The notes: generated by a model from the letters alone, not told the origin. 64,000 nt of DNA from Macquaria australasica (GCA_005408345.1 SEMN01000206.1:124001-188000); one strand, 5' to 3'. Counted from the first letter of the stretch, positions 20,215 to 32,443 are shown. Program-made: numbers and translations.

Positions 20215-20360
20215 GATCAGTTTACATGTTGTGTTTCTTGATTTCTTTTATGTTTGTTGTAGTTCACACTTTGTGTCTTGATTTTAAATATTTTGCTTTT
20301 GTCCCCTCTGTAAAGCACTTTGTAACTCCTGTGTTGAAAGGCGCTATATAAATAATATTT
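20215..20360 (+). mobile_element. LINE 3' tail fragment
   Basis: T-rich sequence is followed by CTCTGTAAAGCACTTTGTAA, CTCCTGTGTTGAAAGGCGCT and ATATAAATAATATT, the standard L2/Maui-like tail of teleost LINEs. Related tails occur at 36297-36340, 43275-43325 and 50900-50970. Confidence 0.7.
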
Positions 20361-21120
20361 GCTTTGCAACTGTTTTTGCTTTGCTCTTTGCACATGCAGA
20401 GCTGAGCATACATATAAGAGTTAGAAATAAAATCAATCAGTCAATACATTTTATAAATACAAGACAAATGTGCAACTTTGGTTCAAGGGGCATGAACTTG
20501 TAAATAAACCTGCAAGCCGGTACATTTCAAATTTTTGCAGAAGTACTTACCTTAATAACATAATTGTTGAATTTATGTTCCCATTTTCATGATCCACGTT
20601 AATTGTTATTTTCATTTTGGATAAAGCAGCTTGAGTAGGATATTTCAAAATGTGATGAACCTGCTTGCTACACCTTAAAATGTAAAAGAGCTTTTAGGAA
20701 TTAGGTGATATTTAAACTTAAACCACAGGGAACCCCACAAGGTTCCTTGAGAAACACCATCACAAAGAGTTATAAAACCCTAATTCCACTTCTGTAATGT
20801 TCTGCCTAAAGGCAGTTTTGGTGGATTTGATCCCATTGATGAACTTGAGGTGCTCACCAGTCTACCTGTGAAACCTTCACTTTCTACAGCGTGTCTTTAT
20901 GGATCAACCACATCAGCCCCAAACAGAAAGCCACAGAAATAAAGCGTGCTCCCTCTCCGACCAATGAGGAGCAGCTGCTTATGTACTCGTTGCAGGAAGG
21001 CTAACCATATGAGCCCTGGCGTTTTCCCTCCACACTTATTACATTACCATGTGGCTTAGTGGCGAGGGCACCGCTGCATCATAGACACGGCTATTACTTT
21101 GAGTGTATGCAGGGTGTCTG

Positions 21121-21124
<4 letters not shown>
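20361..21124. other. Intergenic sequence, nothing identified
   Basis: No feature recognised. Confidence 0.4.
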
Positions 21125-21175
<51 letters not shown>

Positions 21176-21219
21176 AGGAGGAGGCCCCTGACTCCTTGGC
21201 AACCCCCCCACCTCTTTCT

Positions 21220-21255
<36 letters not shown>
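21125..21255. repeat. Converging (TG)24 and (CA)17 microsatellites
   Basis: (TG)24 spans 21125-21172 and (CA)17 spans 21221-21255, separated by 48 bp of GC-rich sequence. Being reverse complements, they could pair as a hairpin with a stem of up to about 35 bp. Confidence 0.95.
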
Positions 21256-21258
<3 letters not shown>

Positions 21259-21339
21259 CTCCAACCTCTTGCACCTGGTGTCAGAGCCTTCTCCTGTCAG
21301 TAATTTGTTGCTAATCAGCTGTCAGCTCGGAAGCGATGA

Positions 21340-21660
21340 TGAGGTGATCATCGTGGGCGGTGGAAGGTAATGGCCTTAAAAGTCACAGAGTCAATGTCAA
21401 TGGGATCACTCGGATTCAATCAGGGGCAGCCCGATGAAGGATGGCGCCCGCTGACATTACCACTCATTTTGAGCCCAAGCATCTGGGCCCTAGTAAATAA
21501 CCATCAGTGGGTGGGTCCGGGGGACAGGTCATTAGCCCTGAGAAAAATAAATATCTCCTCTCTCGTGAAGGCTGCAAGTCATTTAGCACAGACTAGGAAA
21601 TTTCACCCTAGATTAAGTATGATGAGCCAATATCAGTCAGAGGAGAGGCCATACTGAGCG
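21340..21660. promoter_or_regulatory. Candidate conserved non-coding element
   Basis: Repeat-free, non-coding, moderate GC and motif-dense (AGTCAATGTCAATGG, CTGACATTACCACTCA, CAAGTCATTTAGCAC). The 95-codon frame here has no recognised domain. Conservation is inferred, not shown. Confidence 0.3.
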
Positions 21661-21779
21661 GGGGGGCCCTGATGAGACGCAGGGAAAATTTATACGCAAG
21701 CCTCAGCAAATGTAATATGATTTTAAAGGCGAGGAAATGTGTTGGCACAGGGCTGGAAGGAGGGACAGGACCACTCGAA

Positions 21780-22130
21780 ACTAGAGTTTGACTGATGGGG
21801 GTTTTTAAGGGCTGATGTCTCTGGATTGAAGCTGCTGAGCGCTGGTACTTTCTGCTGACATTCTGCATTTTCAAATTTGCCCAATTTAGTGGCAAATATT
21901 GAACAAGATTTATAGTTTCCTGTAGATTTATATTCTTTTCAGGGGGGGAAAACCTCCTAAACACCAACTCTGGGATCCATTTCAACGATTTCAACAATAA
22001 ATAGAAACTGAAAATGTAAAGGTTTTTACGTAGCTGTAGTAGAACCTCCATTATTTCAGAGGGAAGAGGCAATTACTGACTGATATTCAATTAATAGCCA
22101 ATATCAACCTAATTCTCTCAGTGCAGTGCA
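21780..22130. repeat. Degenerate interspersed repeat candidate
   Basis: CTAGAGTTTGACTGATGGGG, TTTTTAAGGGCTGAT at one end and ACTGATATTCAATTAATAGC, CAATATCAACCTAATTCTCT at the other resemble an old fish repeat whose ends read 'GAGTTTGACCGATA' and 'CCGATATTAAT'. The 154-codon minus frame inside (21608-22072) has no recognised domain. Confidence 0.3.
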
Positions 22131-22611
22131 CAAAAGCAAAATAAAGAATGTACAAATGGGCAGATTTCAAAACATCAAAAGTTGGAATAATATGAAAAAA
22201 AGAATAATAAGTAGTTATATACAGTAGATTCAAGTTCGAATGATAAATGTAAAAGTGAGTCAACAAGTGTAAGATTCTATAAGAGGCTAAATTGAGAATA
22301 AAATATGCAAAATATGTACATAAATACAAACATCTCTCCTCGCCTTTAAGCAGTGCGTCTCCCTGTCATGTTGCCTAACAGCCCTGAGAGGTCAAAGGTC
22401 AAGTACTAGTGACATTGACAGGAGGAGGGAGCAACAGACAATGTGGATATGGGACCCAATTTGCTGCTGTTTGTAAGTGGAAGGAGGAGTCTAATTGGCT
22501 AATTAATGCTGTGCCCCCCCCCGCAGATCAGGAGCTCACAGGTTGGGGGATGTTGCTAAGTCCTTACATCACACAAGCAAAACACACACGTATTTTTGTT
22601 TAGTTGATAGC

Positions 22612-22727
22612 AAATAGTAGAGAGGTGGTGACAGGAAATGAGGGGAGAGAGAGTGCAACAAACCGGCCAGACTCAAACAGGGATGTTACATGGTCAGTGT
22701 CTTAAACCGCAAGGCCACCGGGACGCT
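22612..22727 (+). repeat. Dispersed teleost repeat, family of 1964-2058 and 11013-11136, copy 3
   Basis: AATAGTAGAGAGGTGGTGAC, AGGAAATGAGGGGAGAGAGA, GTGCAACAAACCGGCCAGAC, TCAAACAGGGATGTTACATG and TCTTAAACCGCAAGGCCACC keep the family order. The pattern ends in a degraded B-box-like stretch. Confidence 0.65.
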
Positions 22728-23685
22728 ACTGTCACTATTTTGATAACAGTTTTAATTACATTGGTTTGCTGTTCTTCTCCCCTCCATTTTTTGTGTGGTT
22801 TAATGAGGCTTGAGACTCGATTCACCTGCAAACATCTTATTATTTCAATGTGAAAGTACAGTTAACAGAGTTTCATGAGCAGTGAAGCACAGATCGCCCT
22901 ACTGAGCTAATACTGCACTTTTCTGCTTTGGTTCTCTTTTTGAATAAGTTTAAACAGGCAAAATGCAAGATTACAAAACAAGTAAGCTAGCAGTAAGACT
23001 TCTTTAAGATCAGCTCGTCTGTGGTTGCTCATCTTTATGCAGCCACAACCAACAAAAACCAGTTAAAGCTGATTTATATTTGACTTGACTTGTCTGGTAA
23101 CACTTAGTTTTGTTGATTTTGGGGCTCCTTCTTTACTGTCATCAAAAGTTGCAAGGAATTGTACAGTGTGTTGAGATACATGAGAGTTATAAAACTAATT
23201 TGGTTTTACTGTGTTAAAGAATGGTATTAACCTAATCTATGGTATTAACAAAGGACACATTAAGGAGACTTCGTACTATGTCTGACACTGTACGCCTTTG
23301 AACCTCTATTACGAGTCAAGTTTTGGGCTACAGTAGAAGGAGACTCTATCTGGCATCTCCTCTTATAAAAGTCGTGCACACACTTCATCCAACTTGACTA
23401 ATGTAAAGCCTCGATGACGCACAAATGACCCCGGCGGCTTTGAACTGTCATCAATCCAATTAATAGGAGATGGCTCTGAATCCATTACAGCAAATATAAT
23501 ACAAACATTATTATATTAACCTCCAAATCTAGTCTAATTCTATCAACATAATTAATTTAATCCATTTGCAAAGTGCCAGTTTTATGAATAATTAATATCA
23601 ACACTTAAATATTAAATATTCATATTTGTTCATGTATCTCAATTGTGTTGGAGCGCTGCTGAGCTTCTCTTAGTCAGCTGTGGAT

Positions 23686-23688
<3 letters not shown>
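22728..23688. other. Intergenic sequence; AT-rich conserved-looking part at 23390-23600
   Basis: 23390-23600 is rich in TAAT/ATTA cores (homeodomain-like) and repeat-free. Nothing else identified. Confidence 0.35.

Positions 23689-23716
<28 letters not shown>
23689..23716 (+). repeat. (TG)14 microsatellite
   Basis: Uninterrupted dinucleotide array. Confidence 0.95.
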
Positions 23717-23722
<6 letters not shown>

Positions 23723-23888
23723 ACATAAAACTGACCTCCCTAAAAAACGACAGCATCAGTCATTTCAGCAAATGCCTAAAAACGACATATGTTTACGCTG
23801 AGCTGACAAAGCCCTGTTGTTATAGAGCCACAAGTCTAACCTTGACACAGCAGACCGATGTTTGCTTCCTGTTTCTTACCGACAGACT

Positions 23889-24400
23889 ATGGAGGACCAA
23901 AACTGCCAAAATCAAAAATAAATGAATAAATGACTCAATAAAAAAATTAATATCAAAACTAATATTAAAAATAAATGTATGCATTAATGAATTGATAAAA
24001 TGTGATGTAAATTGATATTTCTGTTTTAATTTGCTTCTGTATTTATTTACCATTGCATAAACTCCCTTATTTATTTACTTTCCCATTTAATTTTCCATTT
24101 AATTTATTAATGTATTAATTTTTAAATTAATTTATACATTTATAAATGTATTTATGTATTTATTTCTGTATTATTTTCCCTTTGCATTTCCCCCTATTTA
24201 TTCCCCCAAACTTATTTATTTATGTATTTATGAATAAATAAATAAATAAATACATTAAAAAATGAATACATTAATAAATACAATGGAAAAAAATAAAAAC
24301 AGAAATATCAATTTATGTCATAATTTATCAAGTAATGAATGCCTACATTTATTTTTAATATTATTTTTGATGCATTTAATTTAATTAATTTACATTTTAT
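23889..24400. mobile_element. AT-rich foldback element (MITE)
   Basis: The left arm 23953-24055 and right arm 24281-24370 are imperfect reverse complements: AATATTAAAAATAAATGTA on the left corresponds to TACATTTATTTTTAATATT on the right, and AATTGATATTTCTGTTTT to AAAACAGAAATATCAATT. The loop is itself made of ATTT/AAAT repeats. The left outer end TATGGAGGACCAAAACTGCC, AAAATC is a terminal sequence I recognise from other fish genomes; the right outer end is decayed. No coding capacity. Confidence 0.7.
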
Positions 24401-24679
24401 TTCCAAGTTTCTTTGACTTTTGTAAATAAATACTTAGTCTGGGTTTCAGTGGTCAGTTTCAACAAGAACCCATGGTGGTCTAAAGTGTTGTTTCAGACGT
24501 TTTCCTACCACCACAATATTCAGATTGTGGGATGAGTGTCCATCACTGCTCCATCAATAGCTAGACCTACCTGCAGAACGGTGACTCCTGGGTTGCTGCA
24601 TCGAAAGCCTCAGTCAGATCCTCACTGAATCCTTTTGTGGTTGTCTGAAAGACAAAGAGAGAAAACGCACTTAGGATCT

Positions 24680-24742
24680 CACCTGAGCCAGCTGCATGAC
24701 AAGCGGTTAAAAGCTCTGGAAGCTAATAAGTGGACCTTATAA
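24680..24742 (+). repeat. Interspersed repeat fragment, 'AGCTAATAAGTGGACC' family, copy 2
   Basis: GACAAGCGGTTAAAAGCTCT, GGAAGCTAATAAGTGGACCT resembles 1011-1072 and one arm of the foldback at 42894-43021. Confidence 0.5.
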
Positions 24743-26035
24743 ATTATTTGGATAAATATTCTTTTCCCAAATTGAGAATAAAGAGAACAATAGTAGAAAA
24801 AGTATAACTATCAAAAAGTATATGTTATCAAATTTAAAACACGTTGTAACAGATTTTGGAAAAATTTATTTACAGTGTATAGCTCTAATCATATATAGAC
24901 ATTTTTTAAAAGACCCGTTTTCAGGGATGTAAAAACCCCAGTTTATTCAGTGTATCCACATTAGTGTCTACATCTAAATCAGTGACATGTTTTTGGCATG
25001 AAGTGTGAAAATCAGAGAATATATATATATGTCACTGCCAACTATTGTTGCAAAACATTCATACGTACACAGACAGAGCAGCCAGACTGACTTTCATGGA
25101 GAAGAGTCTTCACAGTCGGGTTCACCAACTCTCTCCCTCTCTCACCTCCTGGGTCCTGGCCATATATCTCCCCTTGTTCTCTCGCCCGATGCCCAACACT
25201 CAGCAACTCTTGGCGAGGCATCATTAGGTATAATGTTCTTCCCCTCTCTCTCTCCCAGGGATATTTTGGAGTGGGGCGAGCGAACTGACCTTACTGAAGG
25301 GCTCAGACAGTGCTGCCAACTCTTGTCTGTCTCTCTCTCTTTATGCCCCCAACACACACTCCCCTCATCTCCACCAATGTTTGGTGGTCTCACATGGCAA
25401 CGTAGTGATTTACTATTGAAAGCAATGTAAACAACCACCAATCAAAACTATGTTGTAGCTCTTGTTATTGCCTTCATTAAGGACCAGCTTGAGTTTGAAC
25501 TACCCAAAGACTTTGCTGTGATCAGCTGCTTAGTGGACGTGCCCAAAGAGCTACACACAGTATAAAGGCAGGAAGTAACACAGAAGGAAGCTCACTTTGC
25601 TCACTGAGGTCCACCATGACTGGTCGGGTTTTAGGACACCCTAACCAAACCCAAATTTGGTTGAAGCAGTGGTCCCTGCTCCTCATCCTTAACAGGTCAT
25701 TGTAATTCCTGAACTGGATCAAATGGTCCCCTTCACTAAAATACAAATATTAACCATTCCTACATCTGATTGTTCAAATGCATCACTGGCTGCCCTCACG
25801 TTTGTTTCAGGTATTTAAACTTCTCTAAGGTCCCTAAGCCCTCTTAAGGATAGAAGGTGTCACATGTTGTACAGATTGGGATTTGTGAATAAATGTATAG
25901 TAAGAAATGGGCCATGTACTTGAAGCATGTTTTATTTTAGATCTTAAAACACCCAGTATTTGTTCATAAGGTTTGGTATTGAGAATTGGAGATCATTTCG
26001 ACGTCAATATACAGCATGTCTTATGTTTGTAGAGT
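24743..26035. other. Intergenic sequence, nothing identified
   Basis: CT-rich at about 25125-25260 and 25325-25375. Three overlapping frames of 60-141 codons there are of low complexity and have no recognised domain. Confidence 0.4.
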
Positions 26036-26215
26036 GTTGGAGACAAAAACAGAGTTAAAAGGGGAGTGAATTAAATTCATCAGGTGGCCAGAAACACAAC
26101 TCCAGATGAACGCTAACGGTGTTCCACATGTGATGGGCCACATGAGGTGATAATGTGTCAGTGTTGTGCTTCAGCTTGTTCTGCTGCTCCCAAGTGGCCA
26201 AAACAATCAATTTAC
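26036..26215 (+). repeat. Dispersed repeat 'GAGACAAAAACAGAG...AAGTGGCCAAAA', copy 1
   Basis: GGAGACAAAAACAGAGTTAA, AAACACAACTCCAGATGAAC, GGTGATAATGTGTCAGTGTT and CTGCTGCTCCCAAGTGGCCA match, in order, a longer copy at 46270-46872. The right part matches the reverse complement of 35751-35800. Confidence 0.7.
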
Positions 26216-26919
26216 TGTTGCTTCAAGTTTAGACTGGCTTTGTGAAGCTATAGTTTGCCATGTTCAAACTTGCCATACTAACCAACAGCTACTTAGGTGT
26301 GCTAGCTAGGTGGTGTGCTGACCTTGAATGCAAAAGCCCTTTTTTTATATTTCATATTCATACTTCAACCAGAGTTCCTTTTTTGCCAGTCAAGGGTCAA
26401 TTAGTTCAGTTGTTCTCTGAAAAAGTTTGGTTGTTTGTCTCCACCCATTCAAGCTTCACACAAACAATGAGATTATTTTTAGCTCCACAGCAGCTTTGCC
26501 TCTTGTCGTATTGTTTGATGAGTCAGTTTTATTCTCACATAAAGATTTGTCCCTCTGCAGCTCGAGTTGTTTGTGATTTATTCCTAAGGCACTTACAAAT
26601 AAACAAATACCCCCCCATCCCAACACTCATCACCCTGCCGTGTCCAGTGACAGAAGCAGGTGCTGGGTCCAGGTGGGCCTGCCAACACACAAGACTGGCA
26701 CGGTCCAGCAGGGGGTCCGACCGGGCCAGCAGTCCACCAGGATTGATATCACACCTCCAACACCGGCAAAACCTGTTGCCAAACTCCCTCCACAAAACAC
26801 ATAAAACACATATCCTGACTGAGGCAAACCGGGAGGGTGTGCATTTGTGGACGAGCTGATTGTTGTGGTGAAATAATAAACTGGAGGGACAAATTAGCCC
26901 CCAAGTTTGAATCAGAGTC
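26216..26919. other. Intergenic sequence with a 199-codon chance-like frame
   Basis: The frame 26260-26859 plus has no recognised domain and is overlapped by frames on the other strand. Confidence 0.35.
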
Positions 26920-26940
26920 TGTGTGTGTGTGTGTGTGTGT
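26920..26940 (+). repeat. (GT)10 microsatellite
   Basis: Short dinucleotide array. Confidence 0.9.
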
Positions 26941-29188
26941 CTGCGTTGAAGCTGATGAACCCTGCCTGGAAGACGATCATTAGTGAGTCAAATACCAGCA
27001 CAAATGGCCGCCCGCGATAATGGCTGACATTCATCTATGTCTGAGTCTTGTCCAACTCGCCGCTTACCGCTCACACAACGAGGGAGCTGAAGTCTGACGA
27101 GTAAAAAAAAAAAAAAAAACTTTGTGGAGGAAACTCATCCCGAAGTACGAACCTGTGTCCGTTTATACACGTTAACGTTTACATTTTGAGCTGATGGAAT
27201 TACCTCAGATTAACCCTAAATGATTTAGTAGCACGAGATTACAAGCGAATAATGACAGAAAGGGTTAAGATCTGAGCTGCAGCATAATGAAAATAGATTT
27301 AACAAAATATTCCTCTCACCGTAGAATAATCTTGTATGATGAGGTAGTGCAAGGGAAGGAAATAAAAGCTTGTTGCGTAATATTTTAACACTCACCCACT
27401 TTGGTGTGATCAATCAGGCGCCCGTGCACAGTCCATCCCTCTGCCCCCCCATCTGTTATATGCAAGTGCTGTCCATATAACAGGCGTCTGTCAATTTCGC
27501 CTGCTTTTTATTGACTCATCCTCTGAGCCGCGGAGGGGTTTCGATCACAATTATCATTTTTTATGAATACATTTTCATGAATATATTAGCGTCCTCCCCA
27601 CCACCACCGCCACCGCCGCCACCCACCACACACATACACATACACATTTGGTGGAGTGTTGTTTTCTCACAGTTAATCAGTGGCCAGATAAATCAGAGGC
27701 CATATTTGCAGTCCATCTGCTGGGAAGGTGCAGTGGGCTCCAGACGCCATTCAAACATGCTGGACAATAACAGGAAGTGGAGAGACAGCACGCAGACGTC
27801 GCAGGCATCACACTTCACTGTTCACTGTGTTCTCTCAATACAGATGTCAGGCCAAGAGGATTTCTTTTTTTCTGGAACAGGACACAAAGAACTAGTGCAT
27901 GTTGCAACTTGTGACTAGTTTAGATCTACTGATTTTATTACCAGTAAATACTTTAAAGTCATACACGCTGTTTTTGGGAGGCTGAACCACGGGTCAGCAG
28001 TGTCGTACACTCCCTGATGTTCCTGTTCCACCCATCAGCTTCCCAAAATCACCCAAACTTCCTCCTAGCTCACAGCTGAAGTTTAATGTAACTTTTACAG
28101 GAAGAAGTAGACTAACTTCTGGTCTGGTCTGACCAGTAGGTTCATCTCCACCTAAGCTAATGCTGGCTAATGCTAGCTAACTTACGTTACTGTAGATACT
28201 GTTGCATCATTTCTGTGTCTCTTCTCTATTTGTGCTACTCTTCCACTACATTTTAGCATTAAACATTGTCATGTCAATGGCTCCTTTTAAGGACAAATTA
28301 TATAGTCTCGATTTAAAACTTAACTGTAACGTGTGTTGAGTAAAAACAAAAATAGAAATATTCTTTTTCAGATGCAAAGCAACTCACCAAACGCCAAACA
28401 CCTTTTATTGTTTTCTTTTTGGACCCTGCCGCCCCTATGCTGCTTTGTTTAATTACGTTTGGACTACTAAAATCCAGCTAGGACCTCTGTAAAGCTTGTG
28501 TTGGTTTACTGTTTGTTTCATGAATTATCTTTCTGATCAACAAACATGGAAATGCAACGACAGTTAGTAGTTAGCTTGTAGGGTCCAGACTTCCCTCGGC
28601 CGCACTGAAACAAAAACTGTAGTAGTTATTGCTCAAAAACACAAAAAGCATCTGGTAGCAGAAATCCCAGAGTTGCACAGCTGCTTGGCCACCAAATTTG
28701 CTGACAGACAAATAGACAAGAGTAACAAACGTGACTTCTTTCTAACCTTATTCACAGACGTATGACAAGATGCTTTAGAAAGAAACAGTGGAAAGAGAAG
28801 ACAAATTAAACCACCAGGGAGTCGGGGACAAGGCATCGTCGCTTAAAATAAAAAGAGAAACTCCACCGGTGACTCTCTGAAACTCTGAATAAAGACCCAA
28901 ACGGGAGCCGGGTGCTTTGTTATTCCAGATGGCTTTATGGGTCATGAAAGAGTGATTCACACGTCACTTTAAAAGTGCTCATCGCTGGCCTGCCGTCTAA
29001 CCGCTCCTCTCCTTAAAAAGCGGGAAGCACCCCATCAATTATTTGCTAAGCAGCCATACTGAAGATCTCACTTTGAACAGTGTGTGGGGACGGCAGCCCT
29101 GTCAGCGTGATGATAGATGCACTGGAGGCTCACGCTGCCCCCAGCACGCCTCTCTGAGGGTCGGCAGCTGTACAAAGCCCGAGCTGTC
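26941..29188. other. Intergenic sequence
   Basis: A poly-A tract lies at about 27103-27119, a (CCA/CCG)n-like stretch at 27596-27625, and ACACATACACATACACAT at 27628-27645. A motif cluster of 'GCTAATGCTGGCTAATGCTA' lies at about 28157-28180. 28960-29050 is GC-richer. No gene recognised. Confidence 0.4.
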
Positions 29189-29375
29189 TGTGTGTGCGTG
29201 TGTGTGTGTGTGTGTGTGCAGAAAAGCAAAGCAGAAACACACACATACAGACATGCACGCCCTCAACTCCCAGGGATGCGTGCACAATCACACCTGCACA
29301 TATGCAAACCCACATTTGCATAAACACCTTGTCTTATATACACATACTGACACACACATAATACACATACACATG
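29189..29375. repeat. (GT)n array followed by CA-rich cryptic repeat
   Basis: GT array 29189-29219 with one C interruption, then ACACACACATACAGACATGC and scattered CACA runs to 29375. The flanks are inverted, as at 21125 and 45522. Confidence 0.85.
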
Positions 29376-29395
29376 TAGGAAAACTAATAACATAA

Positions 29396-29842
29396 CTAAG
29401 TACACTCACCCAAGTACAGTACTTACAATTTTGAGGTACGTGTACTTCACTTGAGAATTTTAATTCTATGTTACTTTTTACTTCTACTCCACTACATTTC
29501 CAGATGTAAATATTATGTTTTACTTAACTACATTTATTTGACAGCTGTAGTTATTAGTTACTTTGCAGATTAAGATTAATTAATAAAATTAATATGATGA
29601 ATTGCTAAGTAAATAAATTGTTAAAATTAACTCCTCCTCTTCCAGCTTCAACATTTTAGTGCTGCGTACATGTTAAAGCATAAAGAGTAATCAAATAATA
29701 TCAAATAATATAATAATGTAACACTGAATAATGAGTACTTTTTCTTTTGACACTTTAAGTACATCTAACACTCATGTACTTTTACTTAAAATTTAGAATC
29801 CAGGACTTTTAATTGTAATTTAATCTTCCACTACTGCTAAAA
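29396..29842 (-). repeat. Teleost interspersed repeat rich in AAGTA/GTACTT, copy 2
   Basis: CACCCAAGTACAGTACTTAC, CTTCTACTCCACTACATTTC, TACTTAACTACATTTATTTG, ACAGCTGTAGTTATTAGTTA and ATCTTCCACTACTGC read in the opposite orientation to 12505-12830. This copy is longer (about 445 bp). Confidence 0.75.
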
Positions 29843-30961
29843 AAATAGGAAGCTTGTACTCACACATAGAAAGACCCAAAAGGACACATGAATGCATGCA
29901 GACAAAGTTTACACAGAACAATAAGTTCATCCAACAAGCAAACAGACAAAAGAACGTCACAATAAGAAATTTGGGGTTTGATTTGTAAATCATCTTAACT
30001 CTGCACAGCTGCGAACCCGCCAGAGCCGGGGCTACTAATTACACCGTTTGCCACTTTAATGTCCAATGTAGCCATTGAGGATTCAACTGGGTCAGAGGAG
30101 AATTAATAGAGCATTAATCAACATGCGCTAATTAGCTAATAAGGTGTTAATTAAATCAGGTATTTAAAGTTCTGAGACGTGTAATGCTTATTCCACCGTA
30201 CACACCATGTCATTTACTGTAGAGAGAGAGAGACAGTACGTCTGGACGACAGCGAGTCAATACAAATGTCACGGTGTTAAATCTGCTTAAATCCGACCCT
30301 CATCGCTCCATTGGGATTCCTCTCTTTGCACCATTGTTACCCCCCTCCACCTGACCTCTGACCCCCGCACCACTAGTCTAATTTCTTCTCTTCCTTGTGA
30401 TCAGCTGTGACAAATGTACACACGCTTTCGACTCAATGTCGCCGTTTAGGCCGCCGTACACCTCGCGCTCAGCTGACGTTCATAGATTGTACTGAGCAGG
30501 ATCGAAAATGGCAGAAAGCCAATAGCTGAGCTTGTCTTTGAGGTCCAGATCAGTGAATTACTTAGACAGTGTGGAGCCCATGCCGGTGCTCTTAATGTGA
30601 AATCAATACACCCTCTTCCACTAACCAGTGGAAAACGCTTGACCTGAAGATTGACTTTTTTGTTTTTTCCCCCTCTCTTTGTCTTCTAAGGAATGGGTCC
30701 GTAAGTTCGAGGACAGCTTTTATTTTGCGGCGATACACATATTGCTGAGGCTGCTGTTCCTGTTGTATCAGACACTGTAGGACCTTGGCTCGGGCCACTC
30801 TGTCTGGACTCAACCTCACTCCAACTATTACCTGACTTTCACATCAGAAACTGAAAAGAGAGTAGTTTGTGCAAGGTAGAGCGCATGCCAAAGTGCATTA
30901 ATAGTCCATTTGTATAGTGTAGATAAATGTAATAGTGGCATAAATCCACTGAAAGTAGTAA
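29843..30961. other. Intergenic sequence; conserved-looking part at 30000-30240
   Basis: 30000-30240 is repeat-free and full of ATTAAT/TAATTA cores (CATTAATCAACATGCGCTAA, TTAGCTAATAAGGTGTTAAT). Nothing else identified. Confidence 0.35.
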
Positions 30962-31236
30962 GACACCTGGACATTACACCCTTATGTGACTGCTGAACAC
31001 CTCATGATATGCTGCTATAACAGCCTCCACTCTTCTGGTTTCAGGTTTTCCACCAGATTTTGGAACCCGACTGCAGGTAATCTGCTCCCATTCAGCCACG
31101 AGAGCATCAGTGAGGTCCAACTGTTGGGGGATCAGGTCTGTCTCACAGTCGTGGTTCCAGTTCATGCCAAAGGTGTTGGATGGGGGTTGAGGTCAGGGCT
31201 CTGTGCAGGCCAGTCAAGTTCTTCCACATAAACGTT
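30962..31236 (-). mobile_element. Tc1/mariner-like element fragment
   Basis: In minus sense the segment runs from the 'AGAACTTGACTGGCCTGCAC, AGAGCCCTGACCTC' catalytic-core sequence to 'GAGTGGAGGCTGTTATAGCA' and 'AGGTGTCTTAC' near the terminal repeat. An intact stretch of frame (31165-30974) reads ...LVAEWEQITC...RRVEAVIAA, the C-terminus of a Tc1-type transposase. It is truncated at both ends. A second, opposite-strand fragment lies at 48075-48410. Confidence 0.75.
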
Positions 31237-32398
31237 TTTTGTACAGGGGTGTCGTATATATATCGTTATATCGTATAATATGCTAACATGAGCTGTATTT
31301 GCATCACAAAGTGAATAAATGTGATCACAATGTAGCCTAACGCCAAATTTAGTCCACTTGGATTTTTGCTAATGACGAGCGCACCTTAAGTCCAGTTATG
31401 GATATATAATTATAAAATATTAAATTCTCCATTCTTCTTTGCAGTCAGATTTGTACTAGTAAACTAGTAAAATCCCACATCCTGTCTATTAGAAGGCTAC
31501 TGGACGTGCCTCATAGAGGTCAACATATTTGGGGTCAAATCTGAATTATTGGTTGAAGTTTTGGTGTCAAAAATGGCGTAAGTGCATGTTCCCACTCACA
31601 ACACTACACAAAGTAGTGGACTGTTTCTGCAGTATTAGTACCCGAGCCTCTTCTGAGGTTTTTTTTAAGGTTTCAAAGTTGAAAAGTAAGCCCCACAAGA
31701 TGGTTTTCATGTGCCATCGCAGCCCGAGAGCCTGCAGGTTTTTAGAGTTGATTTCACACAAATTTAGCGAAAATCAGCAGAACATTTCAATGAAATCAGC
31801 TGTGTGTTTGTTTGGAAGTAAAATCTTGTACAAGTTGAACTGTCAACAAGTTCCCTAGAGACCATCGAGATGCAACAACACCGAGTGATGTGAAAAAGCT
31901 GCTTAGAATCAATTTTTCTGTTCTCCTTCACTCCTCTCCTGGTGGATCATGTTTTAATAAACCCTCTGTACGTCCTCTTGACCCCGCCGTGTCACCGTCT
32001 CCTCCTCCTGTCTGTCCCCACGCTCCCAGTCACCTCACCTTAAAGGAGGAGGCCACAGATCAATACGTTTGATGGGGAGGCAATAAGCAGCCCTATTAAG
32101 TGACAAAGGTTTACTCTGTAACAGCTGGGCTGGCGCGAGAGCCGAGCTTGTCTGACTAATGAATCGTGAAACAATCAGGCAGTAGCCATTTGTGTTTAGA
32201 TCTGTAAATATGGCGCGGTACAAGTGCCAGACCATCGCTGGCACTCCAGCTGGGGCCACAGATGGTCTGGATTGGAGGCGAGGCGCAGGCAAACCGTTAG
32301 CTCCTCCGGCCCACACTGCACCGCACCTCCTCTGTCTCTGAGTGACAACTTCACTTTCGCGCTAACTTAGCCCGCCTGCCCCACATTGGGAGCCAGGA
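31237..32398. other. Intergenic sequence; conserved-looking part at 32040-32340
   Basis: 31250-31280 is a short TATATCGTATA-type palindromic stretch. 32040-32340 is GC-moderate, repeat-free and motif-dense. No gene recognised. Confidence 0.35.
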
Positions 32399-32406
32399 TT
32401 TGGTTA

Positions 32407-32443
32407 AAAAAAAAAAAGGAAAGGACAAAAAAAAAAAAAAAAA
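32407..32443 (+). repeat. Two adjacent poly-A tracts
   Basis: A-runs of 11 and about 16 separated by GGAAAGGAC. Confidence 0.9.

Noticed and set aside
21039..21370. Several 66-80 codon frames on both strands
   Set aside because: Products of the TG/CA arrays (VCVCVC and THTHTH).
26260..26859. 199-codon open frame
   Set aside because: No domain, overlaps repeat sequence and opposite-strand frames; chance length is plausible.
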